Below the pieces are notes generated by a model. It worked only from the letters and a program-made list of their open reading frames with translations. It was not told where the DNA came from and made no database searches. The position numbers and the translations under genes were made by a program. This document shows positions 1-7,378 of a DNA stretch of 54,535 nucleotides, piece after piece. Each line of letters starts with the position of its first letter. Positions within the stretch are counted from its first letter, which is position 1. This stretch comes from Oceanicella sp. SM1341 (GTDB taxonomy: Bacteria > Pseudomonadota > Alphaproteobacteria > Rhodobacterales > Rhodobacteraceae). Location of the stretch: the NCBI RefSeq assembly GCF_003448965.1, contig NZ_QRGC01000034.1, forward strand, positions 1 to 54,535, written 5' to 3'.

Positions 1-77
<77 letters not shown>

Positions 78-87
78 GAAATACAGA

Positions 88-114
88 AAGCGCCGCCCCA
101 AAAGGGCGGCGCTT
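88..114 (+). terminator. Hairpin downstream of tRNA-fMet
   Basis: An 11-bp stem (88-98 with 104-114, core GCGCCGCCC/GGGCGGCGC) closes a 5-nt loop. It lies 10 bp after the tRNA. There is only a short T stretch afterwards, so it may act as an imperfect intrinsic terminator or as a processing boundary. Confidence 0.6.
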
Positions 115-173
115 CTGCGTCGGGCGCGCCCGACAAGCATGGTCCCGCCCCGCATGCTGCCATTGGCCGAGCC

Positions 174-181
174 ATCCGGTG
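174..181. repeat. Target site duplication, left copy (ATCCGGTG)
   Basis: ATCCGGTG abuts the left terminal inverted repeat and is repeated exactly at 16751-16758 next to the right one. IS66-family elements are known to make 8-bp target duplications. Joining the flanks at one copy restores a continuous sequence running from the tRNA-fMet downstream region into the short ORF at 16765. Confidence 0.93.
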
Positions 182-203
182 GTAAGCGTTGCATTTGACC
201 CCT
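182..203. repeat. Left terminal inverted repeat of the IS66-type element
   Basis: The repeat starts GTAAGCGTTGCAT. It matches the reverse complement of 16729-16750 at 20 of 22 positions, with the outer 13 identical. A GTAA terminus is typical of the IS66 family. tnpA begins 68 bp inside. Confidence 0.92.
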
Positions 204-271
204 TGTTTACCCTCTAAACCTGACCACTTCTCGTCCGCTAGTCTGCATCCGAACTACGATCGGAGGCGACT

Positions 272-676
272 ATGGCGGAAAGTGAAGTCTGGGGGTTCAA
301 GATCCGGACCTCCCCGTCGGGCAAAAGGATTTGGCCGAGCGAACTCAAACGCGAGGCGACAAGGCGCCTTCGGGAAGATGGCATGTCACCTGGAGATGTC
401 GCCGCCGAGCTGGATGCCCACGAATGCCTAGTGAGAAAGTGGTGGGTCGCTGATCGGCGAGAGCGAGGCGAACAGATCTCCGTCGATGGGCCAGCCTTCG
501 CGCAGATATCAGTCGAACCGGCTGTCGCGCCGGCGGCGCCCCAAACGACCGCTGCAGGTAATGGCTCAGCCGGCTCTGCTCATCTGTACGTGGGCGGGAT
601 CTGCCTACAATTTCCTTTGTCCATCGACGAAGCAGACCTTCTGAAGCTGATCCGTGTTGCGGGGCAGTGTCAGTGA
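272..676 (+). CDS. tnpA: IS66 family accessory protein TnpA
   Basis: This 134-residue protein is the first gene of the IS66 element. Residues about 18-60 contain a helix-turn-helix region (SELKREATRRL, then GMSPGDVAAELDAHECLVRKWW) as expected of the DNA-binding TnpA/OrfA of this family. The C-terminal half is a low-complexity Ala/Pro linker followed by a short conserved tail (LYVGGICLQFP). A GGAGG ribosome binding site precedes ATG 272. The gene lies 68 bp inside the left inverted repeat and overlaps tnpB by 10 bp, so the two are translationally coupled. In IS66 elements TnpA is needed for transposition together with TnpB and TnpC, but its biochemical role is poorly defined. Length is normal and the frame is intact. 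Confidence 0.9.
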   Translation: MAESEVWGFKIRTSPSGKRIWPSELKREATRRLREDGMSPGDVAAELDAHECLVRKWWVADRRERGEQISVDGPAFAQISVEPAVAPAAPQTTAAGNGSAGSAHLYVGGICLQFPLSIDEADLLKLIRVAGQCQ

Positions 677-1047
677 TCGCGCCGTCCAGCAGCTATCGTA
701 TCTATCTGGCCACTCAACCTGTCGACTTCCGGAAGGGGATGGATGGCTTGGCCAATTACGTCATGACCAATTTCGAACTCGATCCCTTCTCCGGTGCATT
801 CTTCGTCTTCCGCTCGAAGGGTCGTGACAAGATCAAGGTCCTGATGTGGGACGGCACCGGCCTCGTGCTGATCTACAAGCGTATCGAAGGCGCGGGCTTC
901 GTTTGGCCCAAACTTTCCGACGGGACGATGACCCTGACGAAGGCCCAGTTTGAAGCTCTCTTTGAAGGGATCGATTGGCGCCGCGTCGTCTCGGCCGCCT
1001 ATCACCACCCCTCCATTTTCAGTAAAACAACCGCGGAGGTCGAGTGA
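667..1047 (+). CDS. tnpB: IS66 family accessory protein TnpB (Orf2)
   Basis: The 126-residue product has the IS66 Orf2 signature: YLATQPVDFRKGMDGLA near residues 13-29, then FVFRSKGRDKIKVLMWDGTGLVLIYKRIE and the motif GFVWP. This is a highly conserved small protein always found with TnpA and TnpC in complete IS66 elements. The start is GTG, either 667 (10-bp overlap with tnpA) or 673 (4-bp GTGA overlap). The stop at 1045-1047 is followed after one base by the start codon of a AAA+ ATPase, where tnpC would normally be found. The gene is intact and probably functional. Confidence 0.93.
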   Translation: MSVIAPSSSYRIYLATQPVDFRKGMDGLANYVMTNFELDPFSGAFFVFRSKGRDKIKVLMWDGTGLVLIYKRIEGAGFVWPKLSDGTMTLTKAQFEALFEGIDWRRVVSAAYHHPSIFSKTTAEVE

Positions 1048-1048
1048 G

Positions 1049-2137
1049 ATGGCGACGATCCCATTCATTCAGTGCAAGATCTTTCCCGTCGAGCAGACCG
1101 CGGACTACCTCGAAAAGCGCTTTATCAAGCACCTACGGCTACTGCGAAGTGGCCCGGTCGGCCAGCCGGCGCATGAAGTCGAACTGCTTGGAGACGACAA
1201 TCAGGAACTGCATGAGGTGAGGATAACCCATCTCGACAGGAGCAGGATTCAAAAGCGTGTCAAAAAGCTTATCGCACGCCGCCAGGAAGCGTCAGGGATG
1301 GGCCATTTGCAAAGGGATGAACGGGAGAGATTGACCGCCTGTGCAGGCGGCGTTCGGCTTGCGGCGGTGAAGACCGAACACCAAGCGGACGAAATCGCGG
1401 CGGCCCTTCACGATGAAATGCCCTGGATGGGGCCCGCGACCGAACAGGTCTGGAAGGCCATGCGCAGGTCGGTGAGAGAAGGCTCCAGCGGTCTTCGCCT
1501 GCCGCCCATCCTGCTCGATGGCCCTCCCGGGATCGGCAAGAGCTTTTGGGCGCGGCGCCTTGGTCGCCTCTTGACCGTACCCACGACCGTTATCGAGGCA
1601 ACGAATGAAAATGCCTCATTCGGTGTCGTCGGGTCTCAGCGCGGATGGGGAAGCGCCGGCCCAGGGCGTCTCATTTCCACGATTCTTATGGAACATGTCG
1701 CCAATCCGGTCATGGTCGTGGATGAGGTCGAAAAGTCGGGGACTGCAATGTCCATGTCGGGCAGAGCGTTCGGACTGTCGGAGGCGCTGCTACCCCTGCT
1801 GGAGCCCTTGACCGCAAGAAGCTGGAGTTGCCCATTCTACCAGGTCAAGTTCGACATGAGCTGGGTCATCTGGGTCCTGACATCCAACAACTACCACATG
1901 TTGCCCGAGCCGCTTCTGAGCAGATGCCCACCCATATCCCTACGAGCGTTAACGACTGAGGAACTGGTCATGTTCATCTGGCGCGAAGGGCGCAGGCAGG
2001 GGACCAGCGACGTGGCGCTGGACGCCGCAGTCGAAGCTTTCAAGCGTGCGGGCCAGACAAGCCAACCGAGTCTGAGAACTGCAGCACGGGTGCTGCAGAG
2101 GGCAGCCGATCTCGAATGTCACCCCACGTTGCATTGA
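1049..2137 (+). CDS. AAA+ ATPase (Lon-like fold) coupled to tnpB
   Basis: This 362-residue protein has a clear AAA+ core: Walker A GPPGIGKS at residues 158-165, Walker B VMVVDEVEKS near 221-230, a sensor-1 Asn in VLTSNN (about 280), and an arginine-finger segment LLSRC (about 292). The fold resembles the ATPase part of Lon, but there is no protease domain. The N-terminal 150 residues match nothing I recognise. Start ATG 1049 is chosen because GGAGG lies at 1035-1039 and the codon follows the tnpB stop by one base, so the gene belongs to the tnpA-tnpB operon. By analogy with TnsC, MuB and IstB it could help target choice or transposase assembly. That is inference; no such role is known to me for IS66. 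Confidence 0.75.
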   Translation: MATIPFIQCKIFPVEQTADYLEKRFIKHLRLLRSGPVGQPAHEVELLGDDNQELHEVRITHLDRSRIQKRVKKLIARRQEASGMGHLQRDERERLTACAGGVRLAAVKTEHQADEIAAALHDEMPWMGPATEQVWKAMRRSVREGSSGLRLPPILLDGPPGIGKSFWARRLGRLLTVPTTVIEATNENASFGVVGSQRGWGSAGPGRLISTILMEHVANPVMVVDEVEKSGTAMSMSGRAFGLSEALLPLLEPLTARSWSCPFYQVKFDMSWVIWVLTSNNYHMLPEPLLSRCPPISLRALTTEELVMFIWREGRRQGTSDVALDAAVEAFKRAGQTSQPSLRTAARVLQRAADLECHPTLH

Positions 2138-2176
2138 ACTGATTTCACGCGCTCATCACACAAGGGAGGCGGCTTC

Positions 2177-2434
2177 GTGACTGAATTCGAGATCATCTTC
2201 GTCGTGGTTGGTATCGGCGCATGCATCGATGGCGCCATCCATGTCACCATCGCCTACCGCTCTTCGATACGAGATGTCGAACCAGATCCGGAACGTGTTC
2301 GGCGATTTGTGGAACGGGGAATGGAGCTGCGGCGGCAGGCCCTGGAAAAATCGCGCGCAACCGACAGGCCGAGCGACGACGTCACCGAGCCAAAGTCTGC
2401 AGATCTTCCCAAGCGGCAAGCGGATACTGATTGA
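2177..2434 (+). CDS. Small membrane protein of unknown function
   Basis: The 85-residue product starts with GTG, 7 nt after GGGAGG (2164-2169). Residues about 4-27 (EFEIIFVVVGIGACIDGAIH) form one hydrophobic helix with an internal Asp. The rest is charged and helical, ending in a hydrophilic tail. I do not recognise a family. It follows the AAA+ gene by 39 bp on the same strand and could be co-transcribed with it. Its last 53 bp overlap the 3' end of the metallopeptidase gene on the other strand, a convergent arrangement. The good ribosome binding site and membrane helix support it as real, but no homologue can be named. Confidence 0.55.
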   Translation: MTEFEIIFVVVGIGACIDGAIHVTIAYRSSIRDVEPDPERVRRFVERGMELRRQALEKSRATDRPSDDVTEPKSADLPKRQADTD

Positions 2435-3122
2435 GCTCGTCGCGTATGCTGCGCCACTTCGGCATATTGTCGTCAAGGACCTTGATGAAACGCTCATCAT
2501 GGCGCGGCGATATCAGGTGGGCGAGCTCATGCAGCAGTACGTACTCAATCGCCCGAGCGGGTTTCTTGGCGAGCTCGAGATTAAGCCAGACGATTTTCTT
2601 GTCCGGGTTGCAGCTGCCCCATTTCGTTTTCATTGGCCGGATGCCCCAGGTTTCGGTGGCAACGCCTAAGTGCGATGACCAATGCTCTAGCCGTGGGGCG
2701 ACGTGCTCTCTTAGGCGAGCCTTGTACCAGTTCTCCAGCCAACACCTGCGTACTGCGGGCGTTGTGTCTGCCGGCACCGAATAGCGGAGCCGGTCACTGC
2801 CGATGAGTTCGATCCGGTGGACCTTCTTATCCCAGTGGATCACATCCAGCCGAAGAGGCCGGCCGAAAACGAAGTGTGTCTCGCCGGAGACGTACTGCCG
2901 TTGCGTCTGGCGCTCCTGAGCTAGGAAACGGGCCTGTTTGCGACGAACCCAATCCATTCTCGTGAGTACAGCCAGCTTGACGGCATCGAGACTGACGCTC
3001 AGCGGGGCGGCAACTCTGACCTGGCCGTCAGGCGGATAGACACCGACATGGAGGTTCTTGATCGCCTTCCAGCGGACCTCGACCAGCGTCCCTCCGATGA
3101 TGTGGTGTTCAGTATTCACCAT
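2382..3122 (-). CDS. YgjP/DUF45 (M48-like) zinc metallopeptidase linked to type I R-M
   Basis: The 246-residue protein carries HELAH at residues 198-202 and a downstream His in SPRHDERF, the zinc site of YgjP-like metallopeptidases. Upstream there is the family segment KTKWGSCN (about 165-172). No signal peptide or membrane helix is seen, so it is cytoplasmic. Its ATG overlaps the 3' end of hsdR by 14 bp, which makes it the last gene of the hsdM-hsdS-hsdR operon. Proteins of this family are frequent neighbours of type I hsdR genes. Their substrate is not established; a role in controlling HsdR or in defence is inference. Confidence 0.85.
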   Translation of the reverse strand: MVNTEHHIIGGTLVEVRWKAIKNLHVGVYPPDGQVRVAAPLSVSLDAVKLAVLTRMDWVRRKQARFLAQERQTQRQYVSGETHFVFGRPLRLDVIHWDKKVHRIELIGSDRLRYSVPADTTPAVRRCWLENWYKARLREHVAPRLEHWSSHLGVATETWGIRPMKTKWGSCNPDKKIVWLNLELAKKPARAIEYVLLHELAHLISPRHDERFIKVLDDNMPKWRSIRDELNQYPLAAWEDLQTLAR

Positions 3123-6100
3123 GGTTCTTCAGTATATGCAGTAGCGTATCCACAGTGTCGGGATCCGAAATCTCCGCTTCCAGGCAGCGTCTGACTTTCT
3201 TTTCTTTCATCGTATGTCCGCGCCACCCGTGGGGGGCAGTCGCCCGTACAGCCTCATCGATTCGGCGCGCTAGGGCCTCATCTTGTCCCAGGTTGTCGAA
3301 CAACGCCTTCTGCCCGGGCGACTTCATGCTCTCAGGATAGGTGTTGCCATGCCCGGATTTCGCGGCCCGTACCAGCTCCGCGATCTTCTCCAAATACTCG
3401 GCGTACTCGATCGCGCCGCTCCGGCGCTGCGCCACCAGGTCAGTCAACAGCTCCGACATCTTCTCGTAGAACTTTGGGTTCACCGGTGTTTCGTCGATGA
3501 TCAGCTTCCTGACGTTGTTCTCGATCGCCTCGGCAACATTCTCACGCTTGCGCTTGGAGGGCGCCGGAAGATCATCCTCGGCTTCGGCGCCTTTGCTCTC
3601 GACTAGGTCAATCAGGCTGATGTCATCCAGGTGAGAGATGACCTGAGAGTCATCGGCCCTGATATAATTGTCGATCAGGTGGCGCATGGCCGGCTCGTAG
3701 AGCTTCATGTCAACGGCATCGCCGCTGTGGAGCCGCACGGCATCGCGGACGCCGATGGCATGTTCGACCTCCTTGCGCATTTCCGCCAGCTCCAGCTCGT
3801 TGAAGTCCGATCCGTCCGGCTCGGCGGCGACGTTCGTGTAGGCACGCGCATAGCGCCCCGCCAACTTGTAGAGTGCTTGGCGGCGGCGAGCTTTCTCTTC
3901 CGCGTCCGGATCGCTTTCGATGCCTTCGGGGCTGGAGAAATACGCGAAGAGCTCATCATCGCCCTTGGGCTGCTCGACCGCATCGAGAAGCCCCAGCCAG
4001 GCATCGCGCGCCGTCCGCAGATCTGTGTCAGCCTGCTCGGCACGATCCGTGATCAGGCCCTCGACATCCTCCTTATCGAAGGCATCGAACGCCTCGGACG
4101 TATAGTCATCCACCGCGCTCTCGATGTTCCGGAACAGATCCTTGTAGTCGACGATATAGCCGAAATCCTTATCGTCGCCGTCCAGGCGGTTCACTCGGCA
4201 GATCGCCTGAAACAGCCCATGATCCCGCATCTGCTTGTCGATGTAGATATAGGTCGCCGTGGGCGCATCGAAGCCGGTCAACAGCCGGCTCACCACGATC
4301 AGCAGCTTCATCCGCCCCGGCTCTTTCTTGAACAGCCGCAGCGCCTCCTCCTCGTACTCTTCCTCCGACGTATCGCCGAGGAGATCGGTGTAGACCCGGT
4401 GGACGCGCTGCTTCTCGGTCTCGCCCATGCCGGATTCTTCAGCAGTGATTTCCGGAGCAGCGCGCTTGTATGAGGTCACGATCGCGCACTTGTCGGCCAG
4501 GATTGACCCGGACTTCCGGAATATCTCGAAGAGCTCGCATGCCTCGGGGATGGAGCCTGCCACGAGGATGGCGTTCCCCATGCCCGCGTTCAGACGCGGC
4601 TTCATCTCCATGTCCAGGATGATATCATTGGCGATCTGCTCCAGCCGGTCACGGCTCGAAAGCACACGTTGAAGCGTACCCCATCGTTGCTTGAGCGTCG
4701 CCTTCGCGATCGGGGTCAGACCCTTCGTCTTGGCCTCGAACCAGGCGTCGATTTTGTCCGGCGCGCTGATCCTCTGGTCGATGTCTCGGGCTTCGTAGCG
4801 CAGGTCCAGCACCACGCCGTCCTCGACGGCCTCATCAAATCGGTAAGGCTTGCCGATGTAGGGGCCGAAGGTTTCGAGCGACGTCCCCTTGTCGGACCGT
4901 AGCAGGGGCGTGCCGGTAAAGCCGATGAACATGGCCTTGGGCAGTACCTTGCGCATCGCCTTGGCCAGCTTGCCGGACTGGGTGCGGTGTGCCTCGTCGA
5001 TAAAGACGAAGAACTCGCCCTTGGGCGCACCGATGTTGGCGTTCTGGATATCAGAGATCAGGCTTTCCAGCTCGCCCTCTTCCTTCTTTCCGAACTTGTG
5101 GACGAGGGAGCAGATGATCCGATCCGTGGGATCGGCGAGTGCGGCCATCAGGTCGTTGCCTGATCGCGCGCGCCGCACCTTGTCGCCGGTATTGCCGAAA
5201 ACGTCCTCGATCTGGCTGTCCAGCTCCTTGCGGTCGGTGACCACCAGGATGCGGCCGTCCGGGAACGCCTCCCGGATCCACCGGGCCAGCATAACCATGA
5301 TCAGGCTCTTGCCCGACCCCTGGGTCTGCCAGATGATGCCGCCCTCCCGCGCGCCGACGCGTTCCTGCGCCGCCTTCACGGCGAAATACTGATTGGGGCG
5401 GGCGATCTTCTTGATGCCTGCGTCGAACAGGGTGAAGTCGTGGATCAGCTCGAGGAACCGCGCCGGTGCCATCATCTGGGTAACATCGCGGTCGAGCCGG
5501 GCCGAGATCTCGCTCTCTTCCTTCCAGGCCAGCCAATAGGGCTGCGGCGTCTTGATCGGGGCGTATCGCAGCCCCTCGCTGTCATTGCCCGCAAAGGTGA
5601 TCTGCACCGTGGTGAAGAAGTGCTGGATGAACTCCGGCCGCTGGTTGTCGAGTGTCTGGCGGATGCCTTCGCCTACGCCCACGGTGGATTTCTTCAGCTC
5701 TACCACGCCAAGCGCGATCCCGTTGACATAGAGCACCAGGTCGGGCCGCTTGTTCCAGGCCTTGGCGTCGCGGCCCTTGACCGAGACCTCTTCGGCCACG
5801 CCAAGGTCATTGGCGCCCGTATCGGCCCAATCGACGAAGCGCACGGTGACGGGGGCCTCGCCCGGGCCGGGGGCGATGGCCACGCCGTAGCGGAGCATGT
5901 CGTAAAAGCTCTGGTTGGCCTCGTAAAGCTTGGTGCCCTCCATCCGCGCCTCGCGTTCAAGGCGGGTGATGGCCTGGGTGATGACCTCGGGCGCATAGCC
6001 GCGCGCCTCCAGCCAAGGGCGGAGCAGGGAGGGCTCGATATTGGCGTTGCCCTCGCGCTTTTGCCAGTCGCCGAGGTAACGCCAGCCGAGGCCCCCGGGA

Positions 6101-6177
6101 GTGCCGGATTTGTCCCCGCAGAGCAGGTCGATGACCCGGTTCTGGGCCTTGCGTTCCGCCTCGCCGATCTTGCTCAT
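3109..6177 (-). CDS. hsdR: Type I restriction endonuclease subunit R (HsdR)
   Basis: The 1022-residue motor-nuclease subunit translocates and cuts DNA lacking the host methylation. An N-terminal PD-(D/E)xK nuclease is visible as PDLVLY...VVELKK (D146, E160, K162). The helicase core follows: Walker A QTQGSGKS (284-291), DEAH box FIDEAH (near 394), motif III FTGTP, then the second RecA domain. Length is normal. I chose ATG 6177 over GTG 6201 because GGAG lies just upstream of it. The gene follows hsdS by 40 bp and overlaps the downstream metallopeptidase gene by 14 bp. All catalytic motifs are intact. Confidence 0.95.
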   Translation of the reverse strand: MSKIGEAERKAQNRVIDLLCGDKSGTPGGLGWRYLGDWQKREGNANIEPSLLRPWLEARGYAPEVITQAITRLEREARMEGTKLYEANQSFYDMLRYGVAIAPGPGEAPVTVRFVDWADTGANDLGVAEEVSVKGRDAKAWNKRPDLVLYVNGIALGVVELKKSTVGVGEGIRQTLDNQRPEFIQHFFTTVQITFAGNDSEGLRYAPIKTPQPYWLAWKEESEISARLDRDVTQMMAPARFLELIHDFTLFDAGIKKIARPNQYFAVKAAQERVGAREGGIIWQTQGSGKSLIMVMLARWIREAFPDGRILVVTDRKELDSQIEDVFGNTGDKVRRARSGNDLMAALADPTDRIICSLVHKFGKKEEGELESLISDIQNANIGAPKGEFFVFIDEAHRTQSGKLAKAMRKVLPKAMFIGFTGTPLLRSDKGTSLETFGPYIGKPYRFDEAVEDGVVLDLRYEARDIDQRISAPDKIDAWFEAKTKGLTPIAKATLKQRWGTLQRVLSSRDRLEQIANDIILDMEMKPRLNAGMGNAILVAGSIPEACELFEIFRKSGSILADKCAIVTSYKRAAPEITAEESGMGETEKQRVHRVYTDLLGDTSEEEYEEEALRLFKKEPGRMKLLIVVSRLLTGFDAPTATYIYIDKQMRDHGLFQAICRVNRLDGDDKDFGYIVDYKDLFRNIESAVDDYTSEAFDAFDKEDVEGLITDRAEQADTDLRTARDAWLGLLDAVEQPKGDDELFAYFSSPEGIESDPDAEEKARRRQALYKLAGRYARAYTNVAAEPDGSDFNELELAEMRKEVEHAIGVRDAVRLHSGDAVDMKLYEPAMRHLIDNYIRADDSQVISHLDDISLIDLVESKGAEAEDDLPAPSKRKRENVAEAIENNVRKLIIDETPVNPKFYEKMSELLTDLVAQRRSGAIEYAEYLEKIAELVRAAKSGHGNTYPESMKSPGQKALFDNLGQDEALARRIDEAVRATAPHGWRGHTMKEKKVRRCLEAEISDPDTVDTLLHILKNHGEY

Positions 6178-6217
6178 GGGGCACTCCGTTCTGGAAGTCA
6201 CTCGTTGAAAAACGTCG

Positions 6218-7378
6218 TCAGACCAGCCTGATCCGTCCGGTCAAAAGGTTCTGCATCATGCCCTCCTTCACCTGCCGCGCTTTTGCGAGGCGGGTGTCGA
6301 GAGCGTGGATTTCCGCGTCCATGTCGTTCAGGACCTGAGCGATTGCTTTCTGCTCGCTCGGGCCTTCGGGCGTCATGACTTGATATTTGCGCAGCTGTCC
6401 CATTCCGATTTCAAGGAAGGTACTGCCGGAACAGAGCTCAATGAACCCGGCCTTCTGAAAGCTGAGCAAGTAGAATAGGAAGTCTCTATCCGTATCCGGT
6501 CGTGCGATGAAGTTCTTGAATCCCTGATTGGTCGAAATCGGCACGGTGGCGATAGCACATTCACCAATCGTCGCTCGGCTGGTCATCACGATGGTGCCCT
6601 CCGGCAAAAGCTCCGCCGCTGATTTCCGAAGGCCCAAGTCTGTAATGTAGCGCGAAGTCTGGGAAAGGAATCGTGTACCCTTCAAGGAGGTAATATCCGT
6701 CGGTGTACACCAAGCAATGTCACCATCCCACATCTCGGGTGCGGAAGTGCTTGGGGTTCCTCCGGAGCGGATTTCGGCAAGTTCCGGCAACGTGCGGGCC
6801 ACCCACTCCCCCGAGAACCCTGGAAGGCGGCGCTTGGCGGTCAGGAGGTCCTGCATCGCGCCCTGCTTGATGAGCCGCTTCTTGGCGATCAGCCGCTCCA
6901 GTCCCTCGATCAGCGCATCCGCATCCGAAAGCGCCTCGACAATCCGGTCCTGCTCTTTCGGGTCCATGGGCAGACGGACCATCATGTCGGCGATCATTTC
7001 GCGACGAACTGAATCCACCGATGACTTCGCTGTCATCGACATGATGCGGTCGTAGAAGAACGAACTGAAGTAGTAATAGAAATATCGGCCCGTTATCTCC
7101 GGGCTGAAGGCGTGCATCAGGTATACGCGCTGGTGGAAGTCACATTTGCCGTTGATGTAATGGAATATCTTTCCGGTTCCGACGCCATCCCCAGCCGTCA
7201 GAACGCCTTCACCATCGAAACCTATCGAGTTGATACGCTCGATGGTCTGCGAACGGACGAAGAAAGGATATTCTCCGTTGGCTTCGCGATCCTTAGTATC
7301 GCAAGATCCGGTGGTTATCCGAGCCAGTTTTTCAATCGGGAGTTCAATCCATCCCTCGGGCAATTTCGTGTCCGTCAC
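6218..7378 (-). CDS. hsdS: Type I restriction-modification specificity subunit (HsdS)
   Basis: The 386-residue protein has the two-half layout of HsdS. The first target-recognition domain starts near LPEGWIELPIEKLA and the second near LPGFSGEWVARTLPELAEI (about residue 185). Each is followed by a helical spacer containing IVEALSDADALIEGLERLIAKK and QVLNDMDAEIHAL-type conserved segments. The two domains read the two halves of a bipartite target, whose sequence cannot be predicted here. The start is GTG 7378, overlapping the hsdM stop by 4 bp (GTGA). There is no frameshift or internal repeat tract suggesting phase variation. Confidence 0.93.
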   Translation of the reverse strand: MTDTKLPEGWIELPIEKLARITTGSCDTKDREANGEYPFFVRSQTIERINSIGFDGEGVLTAGDGVGTGKIFHYINGKCDFHQRVYLMHAFSPEITGRYFYYYFSSFFYDRIMSMTAKSSVDSVRREMIADMMVRLPMDPKEQDRIVEALSDADALIEGLERLIAKKRLIKQGAMQDLLTAKRRLPGFSGEWVARTLPELAEIRSGGTPSTSAPEMWDGDIAWCTPTDITSLKGTRFLSQTSRYITDLGLRKSAAELLPEGTIVMTSRATIGECAIATVPISTNQGFKNFIARPDTDRDFLFYLLSFQKAGFIELCSGSTFLEIGMGQLRKYQVMTPEGPSEQKAIAQVLNDMDAEIHALDTRLAKARQVKEGMMQNLLTGRIRLV

